From Candidatus Bathyarchaeota archaeon (lineage in GTDB: Archaea; Thermoproteota; Bathyarchaeia; TCS64): a DNA stretch of 64,000 nucleotides. The DNA lies in contig WJIV01000067.1 of the NCBI GenBank assembly GCA_014730055.1, forward strand, positions 8,513-72,512, written 5' to 3'. The notes beneath the pieces are model-generated. The model saw only the letters and a list, made by a program, of their open reading frames with translations, made no database searches and was not told where the DNA came from. How positions within the stretch are numbered: the stretch's first letter is position 1; each line of letters begins with the position of its first letter. The position numbers and the translations under genes are program-made. Positions 8,789-18,476 of this stretch are shown here, one piece after another.

Positions 8789-10000
8789 TTGGCAAAAACT
8801 GTAGGACTGGTAGGAAAAGCGAACGTCGGGAAAAGTACGTTCTTTGGAGCTGCTACTCTTAAGCCCGTTGAGATCGCAGGGTTTCCATTCACCACAATTA
8901 AGGCAGATAGAGGAATAGGGTATATTAGAGCAGCCTGCGTCTGCAGGGAACTTGAGGTGGAAGATAACCCCGTTAACAGTGCTTGTGTTAATGGCACCAG
9001 ACTGATCCCTGTTGATATAATAGATACACCCGGTCTAATTCCAGGGGCCCATCAAGGAAAGGGATTAGGAAATCAATTTCTCGATGAAGTGAGAAGAGCA
9101 GATGCATTAATAGTAGTAGCAGATGCTTCTGGCTGCACTGATATCAGCGGCCAGGTTTGTGATCCGATGACCCACGACCCAATTGAAGACGTCGAGATGT
9201 TCGAGGAGGAGTTCGATCTATGGCTATATTCTCTCATCTTAAAGGACTGGGACAGGATAACAAGGACAGCCCAGTCAAAAAAAGAACCATTAGAGAGACA
9301 TCTAGAGGAGAAACTTACTGGCCTAGGGATTAATAGGTTTCAGATAAAAGAAGCTGCAATGGCAGCAGAGCTGGATTCCTACAAAGCTAGCCACTGGGAA
9401 CCAGAAGAGATAAGAAAATTTGTCACAGAACTGAGGAAAACCAGCAAACCATTGATCGTAGCAGCCAATAAAGCCGATCGGGATGGCGCAGAGATTAACG
9501 TAGAGAGGTTAAGGGAGGCAGGCTACGAGGTAATACCAACTTGCGCTGAAGCCGAGTTAGCTCTTAGAAGAGCAGCCGAAGCAGGTCTCGTTGAATATAC
9601 ACCAGGAGATAGCAACTTTACGATCAATAACCCAGAAAAACTAAATGAAGCCCAGATAAAGGCTCTGGAAAGGATTAGAGAGAAAGTATTCGAGAAATGG
9701 GGTAATACAGGGCTCCAAGACGCACTCAATCAGTCATTCTTCAAGTTGCTTAACATGGTAATTGTCTACCCAGTGGAGGACTCAGATAAGCTAACAAACC
9801 ATCAGGGACAGGTCTTGCCGGACTGTTATCTGGTACCTAGAGGGACCACGGCTAAACAGTTTGCTGGAGAAATTCATAGCGATCTTCAGGAGGGCTTCCT
9901 GTTCGCGGTTGACGCTAGGTCAAAGAAACGTCTAGGAGATAGCTATATCCTTGAGGATAACGATATAATTCAGATAGTGTCGGCTAAAGGCCGAAAGTAG
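8789..10000 (+). CDS. YchF/OBG-family GTPase (archaeal redox-regulated ATPase type)
   Basis: A 403-residue TRAFAC-class NTPase. The P-loop GLVGKANVGKST is at residues 6-17, the switch region is DIIDTPGLIPGAH (residues 74-86), and NKAD occurs near residue 226 at the G4 position. The C-terminus is a TGS-like domain (VYPVEDSD to DNDIIQIVS). Archaeal members of this OBG/YchF group are thought to associate with ribosomes. The start is TTG. Eleven bases separate its stop from the ATG of the phosphoglycerate dehydrogenase gene, so the two may form an operon without an obvious functional link. Confidence 0.88.
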   Translation: MAKTVGLVGKANVGKSTFFGAATLKPVEIAGFPFTTIKADRGIGYIRAACVCRELEVEDNPVNSACVNGTRLIPVDIIDTPGLIPGAHQGKGLGNQFLDEVRRADALIVVADASGCTDISGQVCDPMTHDPIEDVEMFEEEFDLWLYSLILKDWDRITRTAQSKKEPLERHLEEKLTGLGINRFQIKEAAMAAELDSYKASHWEPEEIRKFVTELRKTSKPLIVAANKADRDGAEINVERLREAGYEVIPTCAEAELALRRAAEAGLVEYTPGDSNFTINNPEKLNEAQIKALERIREKVFEKWGNTGLQDALNQSFFKLLNMVIVYPVEDSDKLTNHQGQVLPDCYLVPRGTTAKQFAGEIHSDLQEGFLFAVDARSKKRLGDSYILEDNDIIQIVSAKGRK

Positions 10001-10010
10001 GAGACATAAT

Positions 10011-10928
10011 ATGGTTAAGATACTAATTTGCGACCCAATACATGAGGAAGGTATGAAATTGTTGGAGAAGGCAGGTTTTGATGTCGATGAGAAACCTGAT
10101 ATTTCTCATGAGGAGCTTGGTAATATAATCGGAGTATATGATGGTATTATTGTAAGAAGCGCCACGAAAGTAACCCGAGATATCCTGGAGAATCCAGGAA
10201 AGTTAAAGGCTATAGCACGTGCAGGGGTAGGACTGGACAACATTGACCTCGATAAGGCCAAAGAAAAAGATATCAAGATATTCAATAGCCCAGAAGCTCC
10301 ATGTAACGCAGTAGCTGAGTTGGTCCTTGGATTCATCATCACATTAGCTCGAAATATTACTCAAGCAGACTCGAGCATGAAGGAAGGGAAGTGGGAGAAA
10401 AGGAAGCTTACCGGTATCGAGATCACGGGCAAAAAACTTGGTATCATAGGATTCGGTAGGATTGGATACAACCTAGGTAGCAAAGCAAAATCGTTGGGAA
10501 TGGAGGTTCTCGCATTCGATGTTGCCATGGACAAGTTAAGGCATTTCGTTGAGGAGATAGGTGCAAAAGAAGTTGATTTAGAAACTCTAATTGCAAACTC
10601 GGATTTTATTAGCATTCACGTTCCTCTTCTACCCCAAACAAAGCACATGATCAGCTCGAAAGAATTTGATTCTATGAAGGATGGAGTCTATATCATTAAT
10701 GCCGCTAGGGGCGGTGTAATCGATGAAAAAGCCCTGAAAGAAGCATTAAGGTCAGGTAAAGTAGCTGGGGCGGGCTTAGACGTTTTTGAGAGTGAACCGG
10801 ATCCAGACCCGGAACTCGTAAAAAACCCCAATCTGGTAGCAACCCCCCACATAGGAGCTGGGACAGAGGAAGCTCAGATTGCTAACAGCACAATAGTCGC
10901 AGATAAGTTAATAGATTTCTTAAAGTAA
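10011..10928 (+). CDS. serA: D-3-phosphoglycerate dehydrogenase, short form
   Basis: A 305-residue D-2-hydroxyacid dehydrogenase. The NAD-binding GFGRIG is near residue 146. Catalytic Arg is in NAARGGVID, Glu in the FESEP motif region and His in TPHIGAGTEEAQ. The protein stops after the catalytic and NAD domains and lacks the C-terminal ACT regulatory domain of long SerA forms, so serine feedback through that domain is not expected. It probably oxidises 3-phosphoglycerate in serine synthesis; glyoxylate or hydroxypyruvate reduction is an alternative for this family. A T7 run follows the stop. Confidence 0.82.
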   Translation: MVKILICDPIHEEGMKLLEKAGFDVDEKPDISHEELGNIIGVYDGIIVRSATKVTRDILENPGKLKAIARAGVGLDNIDLDKAKEKDIKIFNSPEAPCNAVAELVLGFIITLARNITQADSSMKEGKWEKRKLTGIEITGKKLGIIGFGRIGYNLGSKAKSLGMEVLAFDVAMDKLRHFVEEIGAKEVDLETLIANSDFISIHVPLLPQTKHMISSKEFDSMKDGVYIINAARGGVIDEKALKEALRSGKVAGAGLDVFESEPDPDPELVKNPNLVATPHIGAGTEEAQIANSTIVADKLIDFLK

Positions 10929-10940
10929 CTATTGTAATTA

Positions 10941-10947
10941 TTTTTTT
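10941..10947 (+). terminator. Poly-T terminator after serA
   Basis: A run of seven T residues begins 13 bases after the stop codon and precedes an AT-rich gap before the next gene. It fits an archaeal intrinsic terminator. Confidence 0.4.
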
Positions 10948-11003
10948 CAAAAAACCTATAGTATAATTCTTATTTCAGTTTCCTTAGGGTTTTATTCAGT
11001 TTA

Positions 11004-12281
11004 ATGATCACTATAATAGGTGCAGGACTAGCTGGATTGAGTGCGGCTTATCACTCAGATTCAGAATACTTGTTACTTGAGCGTGAGGACTCTCCTGGCG
11101 GCTTGAGTAAGAGCGTTGAGATTAAAAGATATATATTCGATTATGCGCCACATATTTTATTCACTAAAGACCCGTACGTCCAACAATTATGGAAAGATCT
11201 TCTACAGAATAACATGATAACACAGAGAAGAAAGGCTTTCATCTATATGCGGGATACCTTTGTCGAGTACCCTTTTGAGGCTAACCTAGCCCCGTTACCG
11301 AAGGAGATAATTGATGACTGCATAGAGGGGGTTAAAAATAAGCTTGACTTTAAGCCACAAAATTTCCGAGAATGGATACTTACAACTTTCGGAGATGGAG
11401 TAGCTAAACACTATATGATACCCTACAACGAGAAAATTTGGAAATACCCTCTATCAAAAATCAATACAGACTGGATAGAAGGTAGAGTACCTACACCCAG
11501 TATAAAAGATATGAAGAAGGGTGCTGCAGGACAGCAAGAGAAAAACTTTGGGCCAAACGCCTTTTTCCATTATCCTAAATTTGGTGGGATTGGAAGTTTA
11601 GCTGAATCATTATCAGATAAAGTTAAGGTATCATACAATTCAGAAGTTAAAGATCTCAGAATTACAGAGGATGGAGTTGAGACTACTTTTGTGAAAAATG
11701 ATGTTGAGAAAAGAATTACTTCTGGAAAGTTATTATCCAGTCTACCTCTTCCAGACTTAATCGGCAGAATAGATGATGTACCAAGCGATATCTCAAAGGC
11801 TTCAAGTGAATTAATATACAATTCTCTTGTTTGTGTGAATCTTGGTGTGAACAGACCTAATATTATCGATAAACATTGGCTATATTTCCCAGAGGGAGAC
11901 TTGGTCTTTAATCGTATCAGTTTTCCAATGAATTTTTCACCTTATACAACACCCGAAGGAAAAAGCAGTTTACTTGTAGAAGTCACATATAGGGATCAGA
12001 TTATAGAGGAAGAGGAGGTAGTATCGATGGTTCTAAACGACTTAATAGATATCGATATCTTGGATAAGCAAGATAACATAGAAGTATGCGATTCAGCAGT
12101 ATTCGAATACGCGTACGTGATCTATGACCTCAAACACAGGGAAAACGTCACAGCTATACATAAATATTTAATTGAGAACAATATTGTTCCTATCGGTAGA
12201 TTCGGTGAGTGGGAGTATTACAATATGGATAAAGCAATCCTTTCAGGGAAGGATGGAATAGAGAGGATTAAGAGTCTATGA
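11004..12281 (+). CDS. FAD-dependent amine/protoporphyrinogen oxidase-like or UDP-galactopyranose mutase-like protein
   Basis: The 425-residue protein opens with a dinucleotide-binding fold (TIIGAGLAGLSAAYHS), then the FAD contact ERED..GGLS and the conserved DYAPHILF stretch. The centre has MIPYNEKIWKYPLS, a pattern seen in UDP-galactopyranose mutase-like and protoporphyrinogen-oxidase-like sugar enzymes. The C-terminal GRFGEWEYYNMDKAI is the second FAD-binding signature. Its stop overlaps the ATG of a glycosyltransferase gene (ATGA), which suggests it acts on a sugar nucleotide or glycolipid for that transferase. The exact substrate is not readable, and haem synthesis seems less likely given the neighbour. 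Confidence 0.75.
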   Translation: MITIIGAGLAGLSAAYHSDSEYLLLEREDSPGGLSKSVEIKRYIFDYAPHILFTKDPYVQQLWKDLLQNNMITQRRKAFIYMRDTFVEYPFEANLAPLPKEIIDDCIEGVKNKLDFKPQNFREWILTTFGDGVAKHYMIPYNEKIWKYPLSKINTDWIEGRVPTPSIKDMKKGAAGQQEKNFGPNAFFHYPKFGGIGSLAESLSDKVKVSYNSEVKDLRITEDGVETTFVKNDVEKRITSGKLLSSLPLPDLIGRIDDVPSDISKASSELIYNSLVCVNLGVNRPNIIDKHWLYFPEGDLVFNRISFPMNFSPYTTPEGKSSLLVEVTYRDQIIEEEEVVSMVLNDLIDIDILDKQDNIEVCDSAVFEYAYVIYDLKHRENVTAIHKYLIENNIVPIGRFGEWEYYNMDKAILSGKDGIERIKSL

Positions 12282-13012
12282 CAAGGATATCAGTTGTTGT
12301 TCCAACCTATAATGAAGAAAAAAACATAGAGAAGTGCCTCGTAGCACTACTAAACCAATCATTACCCAAAGATAATTACGAGATCATTGTAGTGGATGGT
12401 AATAGCTACGATAATACATATGAGATCGCAAAGTCATATGCTGATAAAGTCATTCAGCAGATAAGTCATGGAGTCGGTGGCGCCAGAAATGATGGTGTTG
12501 ATGTAGCACAAGGAGAGATAGTTGCTACTACTGACGCGGACTGTGAACCTTTTGAAGAATGGCTCGAAGTTATCTGTAAAAAGTTTGAGGATGAATCGGT
12601 CGTAGCATTAACAGGTATACTGAAACCATACGACTTTACTGAAATGAACAAAATTGAGATATTTATCTATAAGCGGCTATTCGATGCCTCAAACTGGCTT
12701 CTGGTGGTTTTCAGCTGGATTGGACATTATCACCTATGTGGAGCAAACAGCGCATTTCGAAAAGATGTATTCCAAAAAGTCGGAGGATACCTACCACTTG
12801 CATATGCTGATGATGTAGAGATATTCAAACGGATAAAGAAAAAGGGAAAGATACTGCTGGACAGAAAAATGAAAATACGATACAGTGTAAGGAGAATTAA
12901 AAAATTAGGTTTAATGAACTATTTCTTCTTAATAATTAAGATGGACTGGAACATAATGGTCTTAGGCAATAAACCTACACAGGGTAACTACTCAAAAATG
13001 GATTACGATTAA
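12278..13012 (+). CDS. Family 2 glycosyltransferase
   Basis: A 244-residue GT-A fold transferase. It starts ISVVVPTYNEEKNIEKCL, has DGNSYDNT, the metal-binding TTDADCEP (DxD-like) near residue 85, and a late acidic acceptor motif YADDVEIFKRI. A hydrophobic stretch around WLLVVFSWIGHYH may sit on the membrane. It overlaps the upstream FAD-oxidoreductase gene by four bases and ends three bases before the convergent L15e gene. It probably transfers a sugar to a lipid carrier or glycan; donor and acceptor are unknown. Confidence 0.83.
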   Translation: MTRISVVVPTYNEEKNIEKCLVALLNQSLPKDNYEIIVVDGNSYDNTYEIAKSYADKVIQQISHGVGGARNDGVDVAQGEIVATTDADCEPFEEWLEVICKKFEDESVVALTGILKPYDFTEMNKIEIFIYKRLFDASNWLLVVFSWIGHYHLCGANSAFRKDVFQKVGGYLPLAYADDVEIFKRIKKKGKILLDRKMKIRYSVRRIKKLGLMNYFFLIIKMDWNIMVLGNKPTQGNYSKMDYD

Positions 13013-13015
13013 GGT

Positions 13016-13471
13016 TTAATTTTTTCCAGCTATCCAGCCAACGTCTTTATCTGATTTTATTGCCGGATGATGAGGATCAACTAGGATAACCTCGAACCAC
13101 TTGTATCTTCCGTCCTGCCAGACCCAGTAGCTGTTTAAAACCTCTAGATTGGGGAACTTTCTGGCAACACGTTCCTCGGCCATTAGTTTTCTGCTCTTAC
13201 TGGGAGTAAACTTTACTACACCCATACGTTTCTGGCTTCGCCCGAGAGTAGGTCTCCTCTTTCTTCTACCGCCTCGGCTTATACGAATGCGAGCAACAAC
13301 AAATCCCTTCTTAGCCTTGTAGCCCACAGCCCTTGCTCGATCAAGTCTGGTTGGTCTTTCAATTCTAGTAATTGAAGGCTGTCTTCTCCATATTATTGCC
13401 CTATCTCTCATGACATCTTGAATATAGCTATTTTCCGGGCGTTTCCATGCATCCCTGAGGTATTTGTACAT
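13016..13471 (-). CDS. rpl15e: Large ribosomal subunit protein L15e (eL15), C-terminally short
   Basis: The protein starts with [12 protein letters not shown] and carries the eL15 hallmarks [28 protein letters not shown] and [14 protein letters not shown]. It ends at DVGWIAGKN after 151 residues. From my knowledge of the family, archaeal and eukaryotic eL15 go on for about 40 more residues, with a basic tail (Arg-Gly-Leu-Thr-Ser-Ala-Gly-Lys-Lys-type). No such tail can be read in any frame after the stop, where the convergent glycosyltransferase gene begins 3 bases away. A TATA-like box (TTTATTAAT) lies about 45 bases before the ATG. Confidence 0.92.
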   Translation of the reverse strand: MYKYLRDAWKRPENSYIQDVMRDRAIIWRRQPSITRIERPTRLDRARAVGYKAKKGFVVARIRISRGGRRKRRPTLGRSQKRMGVVKFTPSKSRKLMAEERVARKFPNLEVLNSYWVWQDGRYKWFEVILVDPHHPAIKSDKDVGWIAGKN

Positions 13472-13509
13472 TGATTATTCTCCTTTAGGCTACCAGATTA
13501 GATTGGTTC

Positions 13510-13523
13510 GTATTAATAAAGGT
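13510..13523 (-). promoter_or_regulatory. TATA-like promoter of rpl15e
   Basis: Read on the minus strand, ACCTTTATTAATAC lies about 45 bases before the ATG at 13471. This gives a short leader of around 15-20 bases, typical for archaeal ribosomal genes. Confidence 0.45.
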
Positions 13524-13562
13524 ATAGAAAAAGTTCAGAGAATAAAATATTGTTAGATTGTA

Positions 13563-15560
13563 TTATACGCCTATTATCGCGTATAATATGAATAGAGGGG
13601 CAAATAACGAAGCAATCTGAGATATAACTGTCACCAGTGTATTTAATGATGGTCCTGCGGTGTCCTTGAAGGGATCTCCAACAGTGTCTCCGATTACTGC
13701 TGCCTTATGTGCATCTGAGCCTTTTCCTCCATAGTGACCAGATTCAATGTATTTCTTAGCGTTATCCCACAGCCCGCCTGAATTAGCCATTAAGATCGCT
13801 AGGAAGAATCCGCTGAAGATGGCTCCGCTCAGGTAACCAGCCAGTGCCTTTACGCCTGCAACGAACCCCAGCACCAGAGTAGTTAATATGCTGAATAATA
13901 TTAGTGGAAGTAGCTCTCTAAGAGCACCACGAGTTGCCAGACTGATACATTTATCATAATCTGGCTTAGCGGTTCCTTCCATTAGTCCTGGGATCTCATC
14001 AAACTGTCTACGTATTTCCTCAATCATCCTATAAGCATTCTTAGATACACCTAACATAATCATCGCCGAGAAGATAATTGGAATACTCATACCGATGAAA
14101 ATCCCCATCATTACTAGCGGATCCATCATATCGAAAACAACTGTTTGTTGCAGGAGTTCTCTAATAATTTTCTGATAAGATGCTAAAAGAGCGATGGCTG
14201 TTAAGCCCGCTGCACCTATCGCGAAACCTTTTGTAATAGCTTTTGTCGTGTTTCCAGCAGCATCTATCTCATCAGTTATGTCAAGAACAGTGTCACCGAG
14301 GTTTGCCATCTCTGCAATACCTCTAGCGTTATCTCCTATCGGTCCATAGGCATCTCCAGTTATTATTATTCCCGCTATACTAAGCATACCTACAGCAGCT
14401 ATACCTACACCGTAGACACCGTAAATCGAGTACGCCACTGCAGAACCTATACCTATACCTAATAGAGCTGGAAAGCAACTGATTAAGCCGTAAGAGAATC
14501 CCGTTAAAATGTTGACAGCTGCCCCGGTTTGTGATGATTCAGCTGTATTCTGAGCTGGTGAACGCTCTATTGAAGTATAGAAGTCAGATGTCATGCCTAT
14601 AACTATACCAGCGATTAAGCCAGCAAGATTACTGTACCATATTCTCATATCGTATTCAAAATACCATGTAGCTATGAAGGTTAATACGGCAAATGAAATC
14701 GCGGTCACGTAAGTTCCCAAATTCAAAGATTTCCCAGGGTTCCCTTCCTTACCCACCCTAACAACGGCTATACCGATGATTGACGCGATTATTCCTAGAC
14801 CAGCGTAAACAAGGGGCACAACCTCGAGGTAAATCTGGGAAGCTGCTCCTCCTAGTATCATGGCTGCCATTATCGCTGCGACATAGGAGTCAAAAAGATC
14901 TGCTCCTGACCCTGCGCAGTCTCCCACATTATCTCCAACGTTGTCTGCGATAACAGCAGGGTTTCTGGGGTCATCCTCTGGAATATCTAGTTCTACTTTT
15001 CCAACTAGGTCTGCTGCGATATCCGCAGTTTTCGTAAATATTCCACCTCCAGCTTTCATAAATAGTGTTAATGTGCTGGCACCGATGCTCATCCCTAATA
15101 CTATTTCTGGATCTTTAGTGAGCCAATAGATGGTGCTGACACCAAGAAGTGCTAATCCAACGACCATCAGCCCCATTACGGCTCCCCCTCTGAATGCTAT
15201 TGGGAAAGCTCTTATGAGACCCCCTTCTTTTGCTGCGTTGGCAGTACGAACATTAGCCCTTACCGCAATCTCCATACCGATTATCCCTGCGATGCCCGAC
15301 AATATAGTACCAAAGACATAGGTGACTCCGATCTTCAGACCTAATGCTAATGATAATATTATAGCCATAACTCCCACGAAAATTCCCAGATACTGGTACT
15401 CTGTCTTTAGGAATGACCTTGACCCTTCTTGGATCCATCCCGCTATTTCCTTCATGCGGTCTGTACCTGCATCTTTCTCACTTACGTAATTGAAAAGGAA
15501 AAATCCAATAAGGATTGAAATCACAGATGATATCGGTGCTATTAACCATGCATCTACCAA
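13563..15560 (-). CDS. hppA: Membrane-bound proton-pumping pyrophosphatase, K+-independent type
   Basis: A 665-residue integral membrane protein with about 16 helices. It couples hydrolysis of cytosolic pyrophosphate to export of H+ (or Na+ in some relatives). The substrate site shows DVGADLVGK-like DIAADLVGKVE, DNVGDNVGDCAG, GDAYGPIGDNARG and the late DTVGDPFKDTAG. In the cation-control segment the sequence is GNTTKAITKGFAIG: lysine and threonine occupy the positions that are alanine and glycine/alanine in K+-dependent enzymes, so this should be a K+-independent form. The gene is single, with a TATA-like box about 45 bases upstream. Confidence 0.95.
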   Translation of the reverse strand: MVDAWLIAPISSVISILIGFFLFNYVSEKDAGTDRMKEIAGWIQEGSRSFLKTEYQYLGIFVGVMAIILSLALGLKIGVTYVFGTILSGIAGIIGMEIAVRANVRTANAAKEGGLIRAFPIAFRGGAVMGLMVVGLALLGVSTIYWLTKDPEIVLGMSIGASTLTLFMKAGGGIFTKTADIAADLVGKVELDIPEDDPRNPAVIADNVGDNVGDCAGSGADLFDSYVAAIMAAMILGGAASQIYLEVVPLVYAGLGIIASIIGIAVVRVGKEGNPGKSLNLGTYVTAISFAVLTFIATWYFEYDMRIWYSNLAGLIAGIVIGMTSDFYTSIERSPAQNTAESSQTGAAVNILTGFSYGLISCFPALLGIGIGSAVAYSIYGVYGVGIAAVGMLSIAGIIITGDAYGPIGDNARGIAEMANLGDTVLDITDEIDAAGNTTKAITKGFAIGAAGLTAIALLASYQKIIRELLQQTVVFDMMDPLVMMGIFIGMSIPIIFSAMIMLGVSKNAYRMIEEIRRQFDEIPGLMEGTAKPDYDKCISLATRGALRELLPLILFSILTTLVLGFVAGVKALAGYLSGAIFSGFFLAILMANSGGLWDNAKKYIESGHYGGKGSDAHKAAVIGDTVGDPFKDTAGPSLNTLVTVISQIASLFAPLFILYAIIGV

Positions 15561-15600
15561 ACTAGTTTATCTCCTTCGACTCCGCCTTAATACGATGGAA

Positions 15601-15613
15601 ACTCTATAAAAAT
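15601..15613 (-). promoter_or_regulatory. TATA-like promoter of hppA
   Basis: The minus strand reads ATTTTTATAGAG about 45 bases before the ATG at 15560. It lies between the pyrophosphatase and the upstream cation ATPase, so hppA probably has its own transcript. Confidence 0.45.
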
Positions 15614-15639
15614 ATAGGGGCTAAAAAATTGGTTTACAC

Positions 15640-18396
15640 TTAATGTTCCACATATACCCTCTTAGGAATTAACCTCTGTGGAATAATTAAGAGAGCAGTA
15701 AAGCTTCCTAAGACACATAATCCAAGTTGGAAGCGAGTAAGGGGAACAACGTGAAAGACCTCATTCAGGAATGGTACGTAAAGTATCATTAACTGTAGTG
15801 CTAGACCTACTAATACAGATACAAAGAGCATCTTATTTGCAGTTACCCCCTCCCATCCAAGCTGGAATATATGCTTGGTCTCGCTCCTGCATTGGTATGC
15901 AAGGATGAACTCGAAGAAGACGATGCTTGTAAAAGCAACAGTTCTCGCGGTAGCTGCGGCCAATTCGGGATTTCCTGTGTTTGTAAGGGTCGTCAAGTAC
16001 ACGTAGAAGAAGGGTATGAAGTCGCTGATGAAGTCAACTAAGGCTGCGAAAAGTAGGAATCGCCAGAATCTTCTCAATATATCCTCTTTGGGATCTCGTG
16101 GGGGATATCTCATTAGATCTGGGTCTGGCGGATCTATACTAAGAGCAACAGCGGGTAACCCATCAGTAACAAGGTTGACCCAGAGCACATGTATAGGCAG
16201 GAAAGGTACGGGCAACCCAAGGAGTGCTGTGACAGTGATCTCTATGAACTCGTCAAAGTTTGCAGCCAACATCAACCTGATATATTTTGTGACGTTTGTG
16301 TAGATCTCACGTCCACCCTCAATAGCCCTAACAATAGTTGCAAAATTGTCGTCCTCAAGGATCATATCACTGGCCTCCTTGGTGACATCAGTTCCCTTAA
16401 TCCCCATGGCAACGCCAATATCAGCAGCCTTCAGGGCTGGGGCGTCGTTGACGCCATCACCAGTCATTGCCACGATGTGGCCACGTCTTCGAAGGCTGTT
16501 AGCTATTCTCATCTTGTGCTCGGGGCTAACACGGGCACACACTCGTACATGCTCAATGGTAGAGTCAAGTTCCTCATCTGTCATTGCCTCAATCTCGTAA
16601 CCTTCAAGGACTGATTCTTGAGTTTCCTCTTCCAATATCCCTATCTGTTGAGCAATTGCAACTGCTGTTATTCGGTGGTCTCCGGTAACCATCACGGGTC
16701 TTATACCTGCTAGTTGCGCTACCCTGATTGCCTCAGGGACCTCTTCCCTCGCTGGGTCAATCATACCCTGCATCCCAACGAAAACGAGCTCCCGCTCTAA
16801 CTCTTCTGTTTCTAAGTTTTCTAGGTCATAATCATCTGGTAGCTCACGATAAGCCATACCAAGTACCCTTAGTGCGTCTGCAGCCATGCTTTTCATTTCA
16901 GATTGCTTTTCCCTAAGATCCTCTTCATTTATCTCCCGAACACCATCATCAACTATTTTTCTACTTAGATCAAGCAATATCTCTGGGGCACCCTTTACGT
17001 AGGCGAATAGCTTCCCCTCTGGAGTCCTGTGTATGGTGGTCATTCTTTTTCGTGTGGAGTCAAATGGGATCTCTCCAACTCTGGGATATTTCTCCTCTAA
17101 TTCACTTTTCTTTAATCCAGCTTTTGCTGCAGATGTTACAAGTGCACCTTCTGTAGGGTCTCCGAAGCATATCCAGGAACCATTGTTTTCCTGTAAATGA
17201 GCGTCGTTATTCAGGGCCCCAATCCTTAGCAGTAATTCAAGATCTTTATCTTCGAGGGGATCAATTTTCTCATCGTCCTCAGTAAATTCTCCACTCGGCG
17301 CATATCCTGCACCACTAATTTCTACAGTTCTATCTTTCACATTAAGTCTTGTAACTGTCATTTCATTCCGGGTCAATGTACCGGTTTTATCGCTACATAT
17401 TACAGTGGTACTACCAAGAGTCTCAACACTCGCAAGTCTCCTGACAATTGCATTTTGTTTAGCCATACGGGCTGTTCCAAGAGCTAGTGTAATGGTCAAG
17501 ACAGCCGGTAATCCTTCAGGAATTGCCGAAACTGCCAAGCTAACACTGGTCATGAAGACTTCCTGGAGAGTTCGCTCATGAACAAACCAGAGTACAAAGA
17601 ATACAAAGATTGTAAGAATCACGCTGATCTGTGCGAGCTGTCTTCCCATTTTCTCCATCTTCTGGCGAAGTGGGGGTTCTTCCACCTCAATCGCTTGTAC
17701 CATCCCAGCTATTCTCCCAAATTGACTGTTCATACCAGTCTGGGTTACAACTGCAATGGCCCTTCCATTAGTTACCACAGTGCCCATAAAGACCATGTTT
17801 TTTCGGTCACCAAGGGAGGCATCTTTTTCACTTACGCCTAATCTCTTCGAGACAGGTCTTGACTCCCCTGTCAAAGCAGCCTCGTCTATCTCAAGGTTAG
17901 CTGCTTCAATCAGCCTTGCATCTGCCGGCACTCGACTGCCTGCTTCCAGTAAAACTATGTCCCCGGGTACAAGCTCCTTTGAGTCAATATCTTCTTCCCT
18001 GCCTTTTCTCAAGACAAGTACATGAGGAGAAACCATGGCCTTCAAGGCCTCTACGGCTTGCTCTGCTCTAAACTCTTGCACAAAACCCAAGATTGCGTTT
18101 AGAACGACTATAATCAGGATAACATAAGTATCCGTCATGGGTTCGCCTTCGATTCTTGCGATATAAGCCGAGACAATGGCTGAAAGAATCAAAATAACTA
18201 CGAGGATACTAGTGAACTGTTCCCATAGTAGATGGTACCATTTACGTCCTTCCTCTTCTCTTAACTCATTTGGACCATATACTTCTAGCCTTCTCTCAGC
18301 TTCCTCATCCGATATTCCTTGACGATCAGTCTCAAGAGATTCAAAGACTTCATCCAGTTCTAAAGCATGCCAGTTTTCCTTTTCCATTTTAACCAA
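15640..18396 (-). CDS. P2-type cation-transporting ATPase (Ca2+-ATPase-like)
   Basis: A 918-residue P-type ATPase of the P2A/PMCA-SERCA group. Order of parts: an N-terminal cation-ATPase domain (WHALELDEV... GLSDEEA-like), M1-M2, the actuator loop with TGES, M4 with PEGLP (ion-binding PEGLPAVLTI), the phosphorylation site CSDKTGTLTRNEMT, the nucleotide domain with KGAPE, the hinge MTGDGVNDAPALKAADIG, and C-terminal M5-M10 with LWVNLVTDGLPA. The PEGL and NLxxD motifs fit Ca2+; Mn2+ or a Na+/K+-like role cannot be excluded. It likely exports cation at the expense of ATP. It sits just upstream of the pyrophosphatase on the same strand, with 79 bases between. Confidence 0.92.
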   Translation of the reverse strand: MVKMEKENWHALELDEVFESLETDRQGISDEEAERRLEVYGPNELREEEGRKWYHLLWEQFTSILVVILILSAIVSAYIARIEGEPMTDTYVILIIVVLNAILGFVQEFRAEQAVEALKAMVSPHVLVLRKGREEDIDSKELVPGDIVLLEAGSRVPADARLIEAANLEIDEAALTGESRPVSKRLGVSEKDASLGDRKNMVFMGTVVTNGRAIAVVTQTGMNSQFGRIAGMVQAIEVEEPPLRQKMEKMGRQLAQISVILTIFVFFVLWFVHERTLQEVFMTSVSLAVSAIPEGLPAVLTITLALGTARMAKQNAIVRRLASVETLGSTTVICSDKTGTLTRNEMTVTRLNVKDRTVEISGAGYAPSGEFTEDDEKIDPLEDKDLELLLRIGALNNDAHLQENNGSWICFGDPTEGALVTSAAKAGLKKSELEEKYPRVGEIPFDSTRKRMTTIHRTPEGKLFAYVKGAPEILLDLSRKIVDDGVREINEEDLREKQSEMKSMAADALRVLGMAYRELPDDYDLENLETEELERELVFVGMQGMIDPAREEVPEAIRVAQLAGIRPVMVTGDHRITAVAIAQQIGILEEETQESVLEGYEIEAMTDEELDSTIEHVRVCARVSPEHKMRIANSLRRRGHIVAMTGDGVNDAPALKAADIGVAMGIKGTDVTKEASDMILEDDNFATIVRAIEGGREIYTNVTKYIRLMLAANFDEFIEITVTALLGLPVPFLPIHVLWVNLVTDGLPAVALSIDPPDPDLMRYPPRDPKEDILRRFWRFLLFAALVDFISDFIPFFYVYLTTLTNTGNPELAAATARTVAFTSIVFFEFILAYQCRSETKHIFQLGWEGVTANKMLFVSVLVGLALQLMILYVPFLNEVFHVVPLTRFQLGLCVLGSFTALLIIPQRLIPKRVYVEH

Positions 18397-18476
18397 TCTT
18401 CTCTCGGATTTGCCCTAATCTAGCTAGGGATAACATAATAGCTTTTAACTTCTCCGCTGGAGAATTGCTTTGCTCC

